Below, in pieces: positions 1-14,015 of a stretch of 64,000 bases of DNA. The notes beneath the pieces are model-generated. The model was not told where the DNA came from, did no database searches, and saw only the letters and a program-made list of their open reading frames with translations. Location: the NCBI GenBank assembly GCA_039707655.1, contig CM077673.1, positions 2,056,001 through 2,120,000 on the forward strand, in the 5' to 3' direction. A program made the translations under genes and the position numbers. This stretch comes from Elymus sibiricus (lineage: Eukaryota > Streptophyta > Magnoliopsida > Poales > Poaceae). How positions within the stretch are numbered: the first letter of the stretch is position 1; each line of letters opens with the position of its first letter.

Positions 1-239
1 ATTCTTACCAGTTTTCTATGCTATTATTCACTGGTTTTTGGTAGTTGTGGTCGTCCGAACGTTTGGGGAAGCTCGGGATGCGGTTACGGGGACCTCGCCA
101 AAACTAACAGATTTTGTCTGTTCCGGCTAGTTTTCTATGCTATTACTAACTGATTTTGGGTCCCGGGGTGATCCAAACGTTCGGGGAACCCCGGGGTCCG
201 CTTACGGGGACTTCGCCAAAACTCGCAGATTTGGTCCAT

Positions 240-2900
240 TCTTACCAGTTTTCTGTGCTATTATTCACTGTTTTTTGGTTGTCGTGGTCGTCCGAACGTT
301 CGGGGAAGCCTGGGGTCCGGTTACGGGGACCTCGCAAACACTCTAAGCTTTGGTCCATTCTTACCAATTTTCTGTGCTATTATTCACTGTTTTTTGGTTG
401 TCGTGGTCGTCCAAACGCTCGGGGAAGCCCGTGGACCGGTTACGGGGACCTCGCCAAAACTCGCAGATTTGGTCCATTCGTACCAGTTTTCTGTGCTATT
501 ATTCACTGTTTTTGGTTGTTGTGGTCGTCCGAACTTTCGGGGAACCCCGTGGACCGGTTATGGGGAGCTCGCCAAAACTCGTAGATTTGGTCCATTCTTA
601 CCTGTTTTCTATGCTATTACTCACTCATTTTGGGTCCCGGGGCGATCCAAATGTTCGGGGAACCCCGGAGTCCGCTTACTGGGACCTCGCCAAAACTCGC
701 AGATTTTGTCCATTCTGACCAGATTTCTATGCTATTATTCACTGTTATTTTGTTGTCGTGGTCGTCCGAACATTCGGGGAAGCCCGTGGACCGGTTATGG
801 GGACCTCGCCAAACTAGCAGATTTTGCCTGTTCCGGCTAGTTTTCTATGCTACTAGTCACTAATTTTGGGTCTCGGGGCGATCCAAAAGTTCGGGAAACC
901 CCGGGGTCTGCTTACGAGCACCTCGCCAAAACTCGCAGATTTGGTCCATTCTGACCAGTTTTCTATGCTATTATTCACTGTTTTTGGTTGTCGTGGTCGT
1001 CCCAACATTTGGGGATGCCCGTGGTCCGGTTACATGGACCTCGCCAAAACTCGCAGATTTGGTCCATTCTTACCAGTGTTCTAAGCTATTATTCACTGTT
1101 TTTTGGTTGTCGTGGTCGTCCGAACGTTCGGGGAAGCCCGGGGTCCAGTTACGGGGAACTCGCAAAAACTCGAAGATTTGGTCCATTCTTACCAGTTTTC
1201 TATGCTATTACTCACTCATTTTGGGTCCCGGGGCGATCCAAATGTTCGGGGAACCCCGGGGTCCGGTTACGGGGACCTCGCAAAAACTCGCAGATTTGGT
1301 CCATTCTTACCAGTTTTCTGTGCTATTATTCACTGTTTTTTGGTTGTCGTGGTCGTCCGAACGTTCGGGGAAGCCCGGGGTCCGGTTACGGGGACCTCGC
1401 AAACACTCTAAGCTTTGGTCCATTCTTACCAATTTTCTGTGCTATTATTCACTGTTTTTTGGTTGTCGTGGTCGTCCAAACGCTCGGGGAAGCCCGTGGA
1501 CCGGTTACGGGGACCTCGCCAAAACTCGCAGATTTGGTCCATTCTTACCAGTTTTCTGTGCTATTATTCACTGTTTTTGGTTGTTGTGGTCGTCCGAACT
1601 TTCGGGGAACCCCGTGGACCGGTTATGGGGAGCTCGCCAAAACTCGTAGATTTGGTCCATTCTTACCTGTTTTCTATGCTATTACTCACTCATTTTGGGT
1701 CCCGGGGCGATCCAAATGTTCGGGGAACCCCGGAGTCCGCTTACTGGGACCTCGCCAAAACTCGCAGATTTTGTCCATTCTGACCAGATTTCTATGCTAT
1801 TATTCACTGTTATTTTGTTGTCGTGGTCGTCCGAACATTCGGGGAAGCCCGTGGACCGGTTATGGGGACCTCGCCAAACTAGCAGATTTTGCCTGTTCCG
1901 GCTAGTTTTCTATGCTACTAGTCACTAATTTTGGGTCTCGGGGCGATCCAAAAGTTCGGGAAACCCCGGGGTCTGCTTACGAGCACCTCGCCAAAACTCG
2001 CAGATTTGGTCCATTCTGACCAGTTTTCTATGCTATTATTCACTGTTTTTGGTTGTCGTGGTCGTCCCAACATTTGGGGATGCCCGTGGTCCGGTTACAT
2101 GGACCTCGCCAAAACTCGCAGATTTGGTCCATTCTTACCAGTGTTCTAAGCTATTATTCACTGTTTTTTGGTTGTCATGGTCGTCCGAACGTTCGGGGAA
2201 GCCCGGGGTCCGGTTACGGGGACCTCGCAAACACTCTAAGCTTTGGTCCATTCTTACCAATTTTCTGTGCTATTATTCACTGTTTTTTGGTTGTCGTGGT
2301 CGTCCAAACGTTCGGGGAAGCCCGTGGACCGGTTACGGGGACCTCGCCAAAACTCGCAGATTTGGTCCATTCTTACTAGTTTTCTGTGCTATTATTCACT
2401 GTTTTTGGTTGTCGTGGTCGTCCGAACTTTCGGGGAAGCCCGTGGACCGGTTATGGGGAGCTCGCCAAAACTCGCAGATTTGGTCCATTCTTACCTGTTT
2501 TCTATGCTATTACTCACTCATTTTGGGTCCCGGGGCGATCCAAATGTTCGGGGAACCCCGGAGTCCGCTTACTGGGACCTCGCCAAAACTCGCAGATTTT
2601 GTCCATTCTGACCAGATTTCTATGCTATTATTCACTGTTATTTTGTTGTCGTGGTCGTCCGAACATTCGGGGAAGCCCGTGGACCGGTTATGGGGACCTC
2701 GCCAAACTAGCAGATTTTGCCTGTTCCGGCTAGTTTTCTATGCTACTACTCACTAATTTTGGGTCTCGGGGCGATCCAAAAGTTCGGGAAACCCCGGGGT
2801 CTGCTTACGAGCACCTCGCCAAAACTCGCAGATTTGGTCCATTCTGACCAGTTTTCTATGCTATTATTCACTGTTTTTGGTTGTCGTGGTCGTCCCAACA
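240..2900 (+). repeat. HOR block with 1065-bp (9-mer) and 828-bp (7-mer) periods
   Basis: Sequence from about 240 to 1140 recurs 1065 bp downstream (1305-2205). Sequence from about 1330 to 2070 recurs again 828 bp downstream (2158-2900). These periods equal 9 and 7 monomers. The same monomer order reappears from 14498 onward (offset 14497), so this block is a further copy of the monomers inside the 2040-bp HOR. Copies differ by scattered single bases, for example GTCATGG at about 2175 where the others have GTCGTGG. Confidence 0.85.
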
Positions 2901-4350
2901 TTTGGGGATGCCCGGGGTCCGGTTACGTGGACCTCGCCAAAACTCGCAGATTTGGTCCATTCTTACCAGTTTTCTAAGCTATTATTCACTGTTTTGTGGT
3001 TGTCGTGGTCGTCCGAACGTTCGGGGAAGCCCGGGGTCCGGTTACGGGGACCTCGCAAAAACTCGAAGATTTGGTCCATTCTTACCAGTTTTCTATGCTA
3101 TTACTCACTCATTTTGGGTCCAGGGGCGATCCAAATGTTCGGGGAACCCCGGGGTCCTCTTATGGGGAGCTCGCCAAAACTCGCAGATTTTGTCCATTCA
3201 GACCAGATTTCTATGCTATCATTCACTGTTTTTCGGTAGTCGTGGTCGTCCGAACGTTCGGGGAAGCCCGGGGTGCGGTTACGGGGACCTCGCCAAAACT
3301 AGCAGATTTTGTGTGTCCCGGCTAGTTTTCTATGCTACTACTCACAAATTTTGGGTCCCGGGGCGATCCAAACGTTCGGGGAACCCCAGGGTCCGCATAC
3401 GCGGACCTGGCCAAAACTCGCAGATTTGGTCCATTCTTACCAGTTTTCTATGCTATTATTCACTGGTTTTTGGTAGTTGTGGTCGTCCGAACGTTCGGGG
3501 AAGCTCGGGATGCGGTTACGGGGACCTCGCCAAAACTAACAAATTTTGTCTGTTCCAGCCAGTTTTCTATGCTATTACTCACTGATTTTGGGTCCCGGGG
3601 TGATCCAAACATTCGGGGAACCCCGGGGTCCGCTTACGGGGACTTCGCCAAAACTCGCAGATTGTTCCATTCTTACCAGTTTTCTGTGCTATTATTCACT
3701 ATTTTTTGGTTGTCGTGGTCGTCCAAACGTTCGGGGAAGCCCGTGGACCGGTTACGGGGACCTCGCCAAAACTCACAGATTTGGTCCATTCTTACCTGTT
3801 TTCTATGCTATTACTCAGTGATTTTGGTTCCCGAGGCGATCCAAATGTTCGGGGAACCCCAGAGTCCGCTTACTGGGACCTCGCCAAAACTCGCAGATTT
3901 GGTCCATTCTGACCAGTTTTCTATGCTATTACTCATTGATTTTTGGTCCCGGGGTGATCCAAACATTCGGGGAACCCCGGGGTCCGCTTACGGGGACTTC
4001 GCCAAAACTCGTATATTTGGTCCGTTCTTACCAGTTTTCTATGCTATTATTCACTGTTTTTTGGTTGTCGTGGTCGTCCAAACGTTCGGGGAAGCCCGTG
4101 GACCGGTTACGGGGACCTCGCCAAAACTCGCAGGTTTGGTCCATTCTTACCAGTTTTCTGTGCTATTATTCACTGTTTTTGGTTGTCGTGGTCGTCCGAA
4201 CGTTCGGGGAAGCCCGTGGACCGGTTACGGGGACCTCACCAAAACTCGCAGATTTGGTCCATTCTTACCAGTTTTCTGTGCTATTACTCAGTGATTTTGG
4301 TTCCCGTGGTCGTCCGAACGTTCGGGGAACCCCGTGGACCGGTTATGGGG
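2900..4350 (+). repeat. Mosaic satellite segment, also present at about 19.1-20.3 kb
   Basis: About twelve monomers here match 19083-20300 at a constant offset of 16183 bp, almost base for base. The 3' part, from about 3950, instead recurs at offset 6629 (10579 onward), and also near 30.08, 50.43 and 53.38 kb. The segment therefore joins two modules used elsewhere in the array. It is non-coding satellite. Confidence 0.8.
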
Positions 4351-4398
4351 ACCTCGCCAAAACTCGCAGATTTTGTCCATTCTGACCAGATTTCTATG
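4281..4398 (+). repeat. B/A hybrid monomer, copy 1
   Basis: The 5' end is type B (CTATTACTCAGTGATTTTGG). It switches after TTCCCG to type A sequence (TGGTCGTCCGAACGTTCGG), then has a mixed GGAACCCCGTGGACC. It is 118 bp long, so the exchange preserved register. Four further copies occur in the window. Confidence 0.82.
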
Positions 4399-4517
4399 CT
4401 ATTATTCACTGTTTTTTTGTTGTCGTGGTCGTCCGAACATTCGGGGAAGCCCGTGGACCGGTTACAGGGACCTCGCCAAAACTAGCAGATTTTGCCTGTT
4501 CCGGCCAGTTTTCTATG

Positions 4518-6648
4518 CTAGTACTCACTAATTTTGGGTCTGGGGGCGATCCAAACGTTCGGGGAACCCCGGGGTCCGCTTACGGGCACCTCGCCAAAAC
4601 TCGCAGATTTGGTCCATTCTGACCAGTTTTCTATGCTATTATTCATTGTTTTTGGTTGTCGTGGTCGTCCCAACATTTGGGGATGTACGGGGTCCGGTTA
4701 CGGGGACCTCGCCAAAACTCGCAGATTTGGTCCATTCTTACCAGTTTTCTATGCTACTACTCACTAATTTTGGGTCCCGGGGCGATCCAAACGTCCGGGG
4801 AACCCCGGGGTCCGCATACGGGGACCGGGCCAAAACTCGCAGATTTGGTCCATTCTTACCAGTTTTCAATGCTATTATTCACTGGTTTTTGGTAATTGTG
4901 GTCGTCCGAACGTTTGGGGAAGCTCGGGACGCGGTTACGGGGACCTCGCCAAAACTAACAGATTTTGTCTGTTCCGGCTAGTTTTCTATGCTAATACTAA
5001 CTGATTTTGGGTCCCGGGGTGATCCAAACGTTCGGGGAACCCCGGGGTCCGCTTACGGGGACTTCGCCAAAACTCGCAGATTTGGTCCATTCTTACCAGT
5101 TTTCTGTGCTATTATTCACTGTTTTTTGGTTGTCGTGGTCGTCCGAACGTTCGGGGAAGCCCGGGGTCCGGTTACGGGGACCTCGCAAACACTCGAAGCT
5201 TTGGTCCATTCTTACCAGTTTTCTGTGCTATTATTCACTGTTTTTTGGTTGTCGTGGTCGTCCAAACGTTCGGGGAAGCCCGTGGACCGGTTACGGGGAC
5301 CTCGCCAAAACTCGCATATTTGGTCCATTCTTACCAGTTTTCTGTGCTATTATTCACTGTTTTTGGTTGTCGTGGTCGTCCGAACGTTCGGGGAAGCCCG
5401 TGGACCGGTTATGGGGACCTCACCAAAACTCGCAGATTTGGTCCATTCTTACCTATTTTCTATGCTATTACTCACTCATTTTGGGTCCCGGGGCGATCCA
5501 AATGTTCGGGGAACCCCGGAGTCCGCTTACTGGGACCTCGCCAAAACTCACAGATTTTGTCCATTCTGACCAGATTTCTATGCTATTATTCACTGTTATT
5601 TTGTTGTCGTGGTCCTCCGAACATTCGGGGAAGCCCGTGGACCGGTTACGGGGACCTCGCCAAACTAGCAGATTTTGCCTGTTCCGGCTAGTTTTCTATG
5701 CTACAACTCACTAATTTTGGGTCTCGGGGCGATCCAAAAGTTCGGGAAACCCCGGGGTCTGCTTATGAGCACCTCGCCAAAACTCGCAGATTTGGTCCAT
5801 TCTGACCAGTTTTCTATGCTATTATTCACTGTTTTTGGTTGTCGTGGTCGTCCCAACATTTGGGGATGCCCGGGGTCCGGTTACGTGGACCTCGCCAAAA
5901 CTCGCAGATTTGGTCCATTCTTACCAGTTTTCTAAGCTATTATTCACTGTTTTTTGGTTGTCGTGGTCGTCCGAACGTTCGGGGAAGCCCGGGGTTCGGT
6001 TACGGGGACCTCGCAAAAACTCGAAGATTTGGTCCATTCTTACCAGTTTTCTATGCTATTACTCACTCATTTTGGGTCCCGGGGCGATCCAAATGTTCGG
6101 GGAACCCCGGGGTCCGCTTATGGGGAGCTCGCCAAAACTCGCAGATTTTGTCCATTCTGACCAGATTTCTATGCTATCATTCACTGTTTTTCGGTAGTCG
6201 TGGTCGTCTGAACATTCGGGGAAGCCCGGGGTGCGGTTACGGGGACCTCGCCAAAACTAGCAGATTTTGTGTGTCCCGGCTAGTTTCCTATGCTATTACT
6301 CACTAATTTGGGGTCCCGGGGCGATCCAAACGTTCGGGGAACCCCGGGGTCCGCATACGGGGACCTGGCCAAAACTCACAGATTTGGTCCATTCTTACCA
6401 GTTTTCTATGCTATTATTCACTGGTTTTTGGTAGTTGTGGTCGTCCGAACATTCGGGGAAGCTCGGGATGCGGTTACGGGGACCTCGCCAAAACTCGCAG
6501 ATTTTGTCCATTCTGACCAGATTTCTATGCTATTATTCACTGTTTTTTTGTTGTCGTGGTCGTCCGAACATTCGGGGAAGCCCGTGGACCGGTTACAGGG
6601 ACCTCGCCAAAACTAGCAGATTTTTCCTGTTCCGGCCAGTTTTCTATG
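4518..6648 (+). repeat. HOR-A unit 1 (2131 bp, 18 monomers)
   Basis: Anchored at a B monomer beginning CTAGTACTCACTAA, unique to this family. Monomer order over the 18-mer is B A B A B A A A B A B A A B A B A A. The unit repeats at exactly 2131 bp. Similarity extends upstream to about 4350. Private differences include GTAATTGTGG near 4892, where unit 2 has GTAGTTGTGG, and CTACAACTC near 5701. Confidence 0.9.
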
Positions 6649-8779
6649 CTAGTACTCACTAATTTTGGGTCTGGGGGCGATCCAAACGTTCGGGGAACCC
6701 AGGGGTCCGCTTACGGGCACCTCGCCAAAACTCGCAGATTTGGTCCATTCTGACCAGTTTTCTATGCTTTTATTCATTGTTTTTGGTTGTCGTGGTCGTC
6801 CCAACATTTGGGGATGTACGGGGTCCGGTTACGGGGACCTCGCCAAAACTCGCAGATTTGGTCCATTCTTACCAGTTTTCTATGCTACTACTCACTAATT
6901 TTGGGTCCCGGGGCGATCCAAACGTCCGGGGAACCCCGGGGTCCGCATACGGGGACCGGGCCAAAACTCGCAGATTTGGTCCATTCTTACCAGTTTTCAA
7001 TGCTATTATTCACTGGTTTTTGGTAGTTGTGGTCGTCCGAACGTTTGGGGAAGCTCGGGACGCGGTTACGGGGACCTCGCCAAAACTAACAGATTTTGTC
7101 TGTTCCGGCTAGTTTTCTATGCTAATACTAACTGATTTTGGGTCCCGGGGTGATCCAAACGTTCGGGGAACCCCGGGGTCCGCTTACGGGGACTTCGCCA
7201 AAACTCGCAGATTTGGTCCATTCTTACCAGTTTTCTGTGCTATTATTCACTGTTTTTTGGTTGTCGTGGTCGTCCGAACGTTCGGGGAAGCCCGGGGTCC
7301 TGTTACGGGGACCTCGCAAACACTCGAAGCTTTGGTCCATTCTTACCAGTTTTCTGTGCTATTATTCACTGTTTTTTGGTTGTCGTGGTCGTCCAAACGT
7401 TCGGGGAAGCCCGTGGACCGGTTACGGGGACCTCGCCAAAACTCGCATATTTGGTCCATTCTTACCAGTTTTCTATGCTATTATTCACTGTTTTTGGTTG
7501 TCGTGGTCGTCCGAACGTTCGGGGAAGCCCGTGGACCGGTTATGGGGACCTCACCAAAACTCGCAGATTTGGTCCATTCTTACCTATTTTCTATGCTATT
7601 ACTCACTCATTTTGGGTCCCGGGGCGATCCAAATGTTCGGGGAACCCCGGAGTCCGCTTACTGGGACCTCGCCAAAACTCACAGATTTTGTCCATTCTGA
7701 CCAGATTTCTATGCTATTATTCACTGTTATTTTGTTGTCGTGGTCCTCCGAACATTCGGGGAAGCCCGTGGACCGGTTACGGGGACCTCGCCAAACTAGC
7801 AGATTTTGCCTGTTCCGGCTAGTTTTCTATGCTACTACTCACTAATTTTGGGTCTCGGGGCGATCCAAAAGTTCGGGAAACCCCGGGGTCTGCTTATGAG
7901 CACCTCGCCAAAACTCGCAGATTTGGTCCATTCTGACCAGTTTTCTATGCTATTATTCACTGTTTTTGGTTGTCGTGGTCGTCCCAACATTTGGGGATGC
8001 CCGGGGTCCGGTTACGTGGACCTCGCCAAAACTCGCAGATTTGGTCCATTCTTACCAGTTTTCTAAGCTATTATTCACTGTTTTTTGGTTGTCGTGGTCG
8101 TCCGAACGTTCGGGGAAGCCCGGGGTCCGGTTACGGGGACCTCGCAAAAACTCGAAGATTTGGTCCATTCTTACCAGTTTTCTATGCTATTACTCACTCA
8201 TTTTGGGTCCCGGGGCGATCCAAATGTTCGGGGAACCCCGGGGTCCGCTTATGGGGAGCTCGCCAAAACTCGCAGATTTTGTCCATTCTGACCAGATTTC
8301 TATGCTATCATTCACTGTTTTTCGGTAGTCGTGGTCGTCTGAACATTCGGGGAAGCCCGGGGTGCGGTTACGGGGACCTCGCCAAAACTAGCAGATTTTG
8401 TGTGTCCCGGCTAGTTTCCTATGCTATTACTCACTAATTTGGGGTCCCGGGGCGATCCAAACGTTCGGGGAACCCCGGGGTCCGCATACGGGGACCTGGC
8501 CAAAACTCACAGATTTGGTCCATTCTTACCAGTTTTCTATGCTATTATTCACTGGTTTTTGGTAGTTGTGGTCGTCCGAACATTCGGGGAAGCTCGGGAT
8601 GCGGTTACGGGGACCTCGCCAAAACTCGCAGATTTTGGCCATTCTGACCAGATTTCTATGCTATTATTCACTGTTTTTTTGTTGTCGTGGTCGTCCGAAC
8701 ATTCGGGGAAGCCCGTGGACCGGTTACAGGGACCTCGCCAAAACTAGCAGATTTTGCCTGTTCCGGCCAGTTTTCTATG
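6649..8779 (+). repeat. HOR-A unit 2 (2131 bp, 18 monomers)
   Basis: Same 18-monomer order as the preceding unit. Private differences seen by eye include GATTTTTCCTG near 6619, CCCAGGGGTCC near 6697 and ATGCTTTTATTC near 6765. The scarcity of differences between neighbouring units implies recent duplication or ongoing homogenisation. Confidence 0.9.
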
Positions 8780-10570
8780 CTAGTACTCACTAATTTTGGG
8801 TCTGGGGGCGATCCAAACGTTCGGGGAACCCCGGGGTCCGCTTACGGGCACCTCGCCAAAACTCGCAGATTTGGTCCATTCTGACCAGTTTTCTATGCTA
8901 TTATTCATTGTTTTTGGTTGTCGTGGTCGTCCCAACATTTGGGGATGTACGGGGTCCGGTTACGGGGACCTCGCCAAAACTCGCAGATTTGGTCCATTCT
9001 TACCAGTTTTCTATGCTACTACTCACTAATTTTGGGTCCCGGGGCGATCCAAACGTCCGGGGAACCCCGGGGTCCGCATACGGGGACCGGGCCAAAACTC
9101 GCAGATTTGGTCCATTCTTACCAGTTTTCAATGCTATTATTCACTGGTTTTTGGTAGTTGTGGTCGTCCGAACGTTTGGGGAAGCTCGGGACGCGGTTAC
9201 GGGGACCTCGCCAAAACTAACAGATTTTGTCTGTTCCGGCTAGTTTTCTATGCTAATACTAACTGATTTTGGGTCCCGGGGTGATCCAAACGTTCGGGGA
9301 ACCCCGGGGTCCGCTTACGGGGACTTCGCCAAAACTCGCAGATTTGGTCCATTCTTACCAGTTTTCTGTGCTATTATTCACTGTTTTTTGGTTGTCGTGG
9401 TCGTCCGAACGTTCGGGGAAGCCCGGGGTCCGGTTACGGGGACCTCGCAAACACTCGAAGCTTTGGTCCATTCTTACCAGTTTTCTGTGCTATTATTCAC
9501 TGTTTTTTGGTTGTCGTGGTCGTCCAAACGTTCGGGGAAGCCCGTGGACCGGTTACGGGGACCTCGCCAAAACTCGCATATTTGGTCCATTCTTACCAGT
9601 TTTCTGTGCTATTATTCACTGTTTTTGGTTGTCGTGGTCGTCCGAACGTTCGGGGAAGCCCGTGGACCGGTTATGGGGACCTCACCAAAACTCGCAGATT
9701 TGGTCCATTCTTACCTATTTTCTATGCTATTACTCACTCATTTTGGGTCCCGGGGCAATCCAAATGTTCGGGGAACCCCGGAGTCCGCTTACTGGGACCT
9801 CGCCAAAACTCACAGATTTTGTCCATTCTGACCAGATTTCTATGCTATTATTCACTGTTATTTTGTTGTCGTGGTCCTCCGAACATTCGGGGAAGCCCGT
9901 GGACCGGTTACGGGGACCTCGCCAAACTAGCAGATTTTGCCTGTTCCGGATAGTTTTCTATGCTACTACTCACTAATTTTGGGTCTCGGGGCGATCCAAA
10001 AGTTCGGGAAACCCCGGGGTCTGCTTATGAGCACCTCGCCAAAACTCGCAGATTTGGTCCATTCTGACCAGTTTTCTATGCTATTATTCACTGTTTTTGG
10101 TTGTCGTGGTCGTCCCAACATTTGGGGATGCCCGGGGTCCGGTTACGTGGACCTCGCCAAAACTCGCAGATTTGGTCCATTCTTACCAGTTTTCTAAGCT
10201 ATTATTCACTGTTTTTTGGTTGTCGTGGTCGTCCGAACGTTCGGGGAAGCCCGGGGTCCGGTTACGGGGACCTCGCAAAAACTCGAAGATTTGGTCCATT
10301 CTTACCAGTTTTCTATGCTATTACTCACTCATTTTGGGTCCCGGGGCGATCCAAATGTTCGGGGAACCCCGGGGTCCGCTTATGGGGAGCTCGCCAAAAC
10401 TCGCAGATTTTGTCCATTCTGACCAGATTTCTATGCTATCATTCACTGTTTTTCGGTAGTCGTGGTCGTCTGAACATTCGGGGAAGCCCGGGGTGCGGTT
10501 ACGGGGACCTCGCCAAAACTAGCAGATTTTGTGTGTCCCGGCTAGTTTCCTATGCTATTACTCACTAATT
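8780..10570 (+). repeat. HOR-A unit 3, 3' truncated
   Basis: Follows units 1 and 2 at the same 2131-bp spacing through about fifteen monomers, then departs inside a B monomer. At about 10570 GGGGCGATCC is replaced by GGGGTGATCC and a different monomer order starts. The break inside conserved monomer sequence suggests a homologous but out-of-register exchange. Confidence 0.85.
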
Positions 10571-11380
10571 TTGGGTCCCGGGGTGATCCAAACGTTCGGG
10601 GAACCCCGGGGTCCGCTTACGGGGACTTCGCCAAAACTCGTATATTTGGTCCGTTCTTACCAGTTTTCTGTGCTATTATTCACTGTTTTTTGGTTGTCGT
10701 GCTCGTCCAAACGTTCGGGGAAGCCCGTGGACCGGTTACGGGGACCTCGCCAAAACTCCCAGGTTTGGTCCATTCTTACCAGTTTTCTGTGCTATTATTC
10801 ACTGTTTTTGGTTGTCGTGGTCGTCCGAACGTTCGGGGAAGCCCGTGGACCGGTTACGGGGACCTCACCAAAACTCGCAGATTTGGTCCATTCTTACCAG
10901 TTTTCTGTGCTATTACTCAGTGATTTTGGTTCCCGTGGTCGTCCGAACGTTCGGGGAACCCCGTGGACCGGTTATGGGGACCTCGCCAAAACTCGCAGAT
11001 TTTGTCCATTCTGACCAGATTTCTATGCTATTATTCACTGTTTTTTTGTTGTCGTGGTCGTCCGAACATTCGGGGAAGCCCGTGGACCGGTTACAGGGAC
11101 CTCGCCAAAACTAGCAGATTTTGCCAGTTCCGGCCAGTTTTCTATGCTACTACTCACTAATTTTGGGTCTGGGGGCGATCCAAACGTTCGGGGAACCCCG
11201 GGGTCCGCTTACGGGCACCTCGCCAAAACTCGCAGATTTGGTCCATTCTGACCGGTTTTCTATGCTATTATTCACTGTTTTTGGTTGTCGTGGTCGTCCC
11301 AACATTTGGGGATGTCCGGGGTCCGCTTACGGGCACCTCGCCAAAACTCGCAGATTTGGTCCATTCTGACCAGTTTTCTA
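10570..11380 (+). repeat. Mosaic linker of about seven monomers
   Basis: From 10579 to about 11270 this is the module also found at about 3950-4640 (offset 6629), 30.08, 50.43 and 53.38 kb, including the B/A hybrid monomer. The following monomers repeat CCGCTTACGGGCACC twice in succession, an arrangement seen only here, before the 1686-bp block begins. Confidence 0.75.
10910..11027 (+). repeat. B/A hybrid monomer, copy 2
   Basis: Same switch point as at 4281, offset 6629 bp. Confidence 0.82.
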
Positions 11381-12329
11381 TGCTATTATTCACTGTTTTT
11401 TGGTTGTCGTGGTCGTCCGAACGCTCGGGGAAGCCCGGGGTCCGGTTACGGGGACCTCGCAAAAACTCGCAGATTTGGTCCATTCTGACCAGATTTCTAT
11501 GCTATCATTCACTGTTTTTCGGTAGTCGTGGTCGTCCGAACGTTCGGGGAAGCCCGGGGTGCGGTTACGGGGACCTCGCCAAAACTAGCAGATTTTGTGT
11601 GTCCCGGCTATTTTTCTATGCTACTACTCACTAATTTTGGGTCCCGGGGTGATCCAAACGTCCGGGGAACCCCGGGGTCCGCATACGGGGACCGGGCCAA
11701 AACTCGCAGATTTGGTCCATTCTTACCAGTTTTCTAAGCTATTATTCACTGGTTTTTGGTAGTTGTGGTCGTCCGAACGTTCGGGGAAGCTCGGGATGCG
11801 GTTACGGGGACCTCGCCAAAACTAACAGATTTTGTCTGTTCCAGCCAGTTTTCTATGCTATTACTCATTGATTTTGGGTCCCGGGGTGATCCAAACATTC
11901 GGGGAACCCCGGGGTCCGCTTACGAGCACCTCGCCAAAACTCGCAGATTTGGTCCATTCTGACCAGTTTTCTATGCTATTACTCATTGATTTTGGGTCCC
12001 GGGGTGATCCAAACATTCGGGGAACCCCGGGGTCCGCTTACGGGGACTTCGCCAAAACTCGCAGATTTTTCCATTCTTACCAGTTTTCTGTGCTATTATT
12101 CACTGTTTTTTGGTTGTCGTGGTCGTCCAAACGTTCGGGGAAGCCCGTGGACCGTTTACGGGGACCTCGCCAAAACTCACAGATTTGGTCCATTCTTACC
12201 TGTTTTCTATGCTATTACTCAGTGATTTTGGTTCCCGGGGCGATCCAAATGTTCGGGGAACCCCGGAGTCCGCTTACTGGGACCTCGCCAAAACTCGCAA
12301 ATTTTGTCCATTCTGACCAGATTTCTATG

Positions 12330-12358
12330 CTATTATTCACTGTTTTTTTGTTGTCGTG
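12330..12358 (+). repeat. 29-bp truncated monomer, copy 1
   Basis: A type A monomer stops after its first 29 bases, ending TTGTCGTG. One extra A follows, and then the next A monomer (the CCCAACATTTGG subtype) resumes at its third base. In related units a complete B monomer lies between these two A subtypes. The simplest reading is a deletion of about 209 bp with one filler base and no register-preserving homology. Confidence 0.88.
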
Positions 12359-14015
12359 AATTATTCACTGTTTTTGGTTGTCGTGGTCGTCCCAACATTT
12401 GGGGATGTCCGGGGTCCGGTTACGGGGACCTCGCCAAAACTCGCAGATTTGGTCCATTCTTACCAGTTTTCTATGCTATTATTCACTGTTTTTTGGTTGT
12501 CGTGGTCGTCCGAACGCTCGGGGAAGCCCGGGGTCCAGTTACGGGGACCTCGCAAAAACTCGCAGATTTTGTCCATTCCGACCAGATTTCTATGCTATCA
12601 TTCACTGTTTTTCGGTAGTCGTGGTCGTCCGAACGTTCGGGGAAGCCCGGGGTGCGGTTACGGGGACCTCGCCAAAACTAGCAGATTTTGTGTGTCCCGG
12701 CTAGTTTTCTATGCTACTACTCACAAATTTTGGGTCCCGGGGCGATCCAAACGTCCGGGGAACCCCGGGGTCCGCATACGGGGACCGGGCCAAAACTCGC
12801 AGATTTGGTCCATTCTTACCAGTTTTCTATGCTATTATTCACTGGTTTTTGGTAGTTGTGGTCGTCCGAACGTTTGGGGAAGCTCGGGATGCGGTTACGG
12901 GGACCTCGCCAAAACTAACAGATTTTGTCTGTTCCGGCTAGTTTTCTATGCTATTACTAACTGATTTTGGGTCCCGGGGTGATCCAAACGTTCGGGGAAC
13001 CCCGGGGTCCGCTTACGGGGACTTCGCCAAAACTCGCAGATTTGGTCCATTCTTACCAGTTTTCTGTGCTATTATTCACTGTTTTTTGGTTGTCGTGGTC
13101 GTCCGAACGTTCGGGGAAGCCCGGGGTCCGGTTACGGGGACCTCGCAAAAACTCGCAGATTTGGTCCATTCTGACCAGATTTCTATGCTATCATTCACTG
13201 TTTTTCGGTAGTCGTGGTCGTCCGAACGTTCGGGGAAGCCCGGGGTGCGGTTACGGGGACCTCGCCAAAACTAGCAGATTTTGTGTGTCCCGGCTATTTT
13301 TCTATGCTACTACTCACTAATTTTGGGTCCCGGGGTGATCCAAACGTCCGGGGAACCCCGGGGTCCGCATACGGGGACCGGGCCAAAACTCGCAGATTTG
13401 GTCCATTCTTACCAGTTTTCTAAGCTATTATTCACTGGTTTTTGGTAGTTGTGGTCGTCCGAACGTTCGGGGAAGCTCGGGATGCGGTTACGGGGACCTC
13501 GCCAAAACTAACAGATTTTGTCTGTTCCAGCCAGTTTTCTATGCTATTACTCATTGATTTTGGGTCCCGGGGTGATCCAAACATTCGGGGAACCCCGGGG
13601 TCCGCTTACGAGCACCTCGCCAAAACTCGCAGATTTGGTCCATTCTGACCAGTTTTCTATGCTATTACTCATTGATTTTGGGTCCCGGGGTGATCCAAAC
13701 ATTCGGGGAACCCCGGGGTCCGCTTACGGGGACTTCGCCAAAACTCGCAGATTTTTCCATTCTTACCAGTTTTCTGTGCTATTATTCACTGTTTTTTGGT
13801 TGTCGTGGTCGTCCAAACGTTCGGGGAAGCCCGTGGACCGTTTACGGGGACCTCGCCAAAACTCACAGATTTGGTCCATTCTTACCTGTTTTCTATGCTA
13901 TTACTCAGTGATTTTGGTTCCCGGGGCGATCCAAATGTTCGGGGAACCCCGGAGTCCGCTTACTGGGACCTCGCCAAAACTCGCAAATTTTGTCCATTCT
14001 GACCAGATTTCTATG

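Noticed and set aside
11268..11483. Minus-strand open frame of 71 codons (also near 56557, 58449, 59985 and 62231)
   Set aside because: The same short satellite-derived frame recurs wherever the same pair of A monomers occurs. It has no start context or domain.
12340..12375. Transposon insertion at the GTGAATTATTC junction
   Set aside because: Both sides are satellite, nothing is inserted apart from one base, and there is no target-site duplication or terminal repeat. A deletion explains it better.
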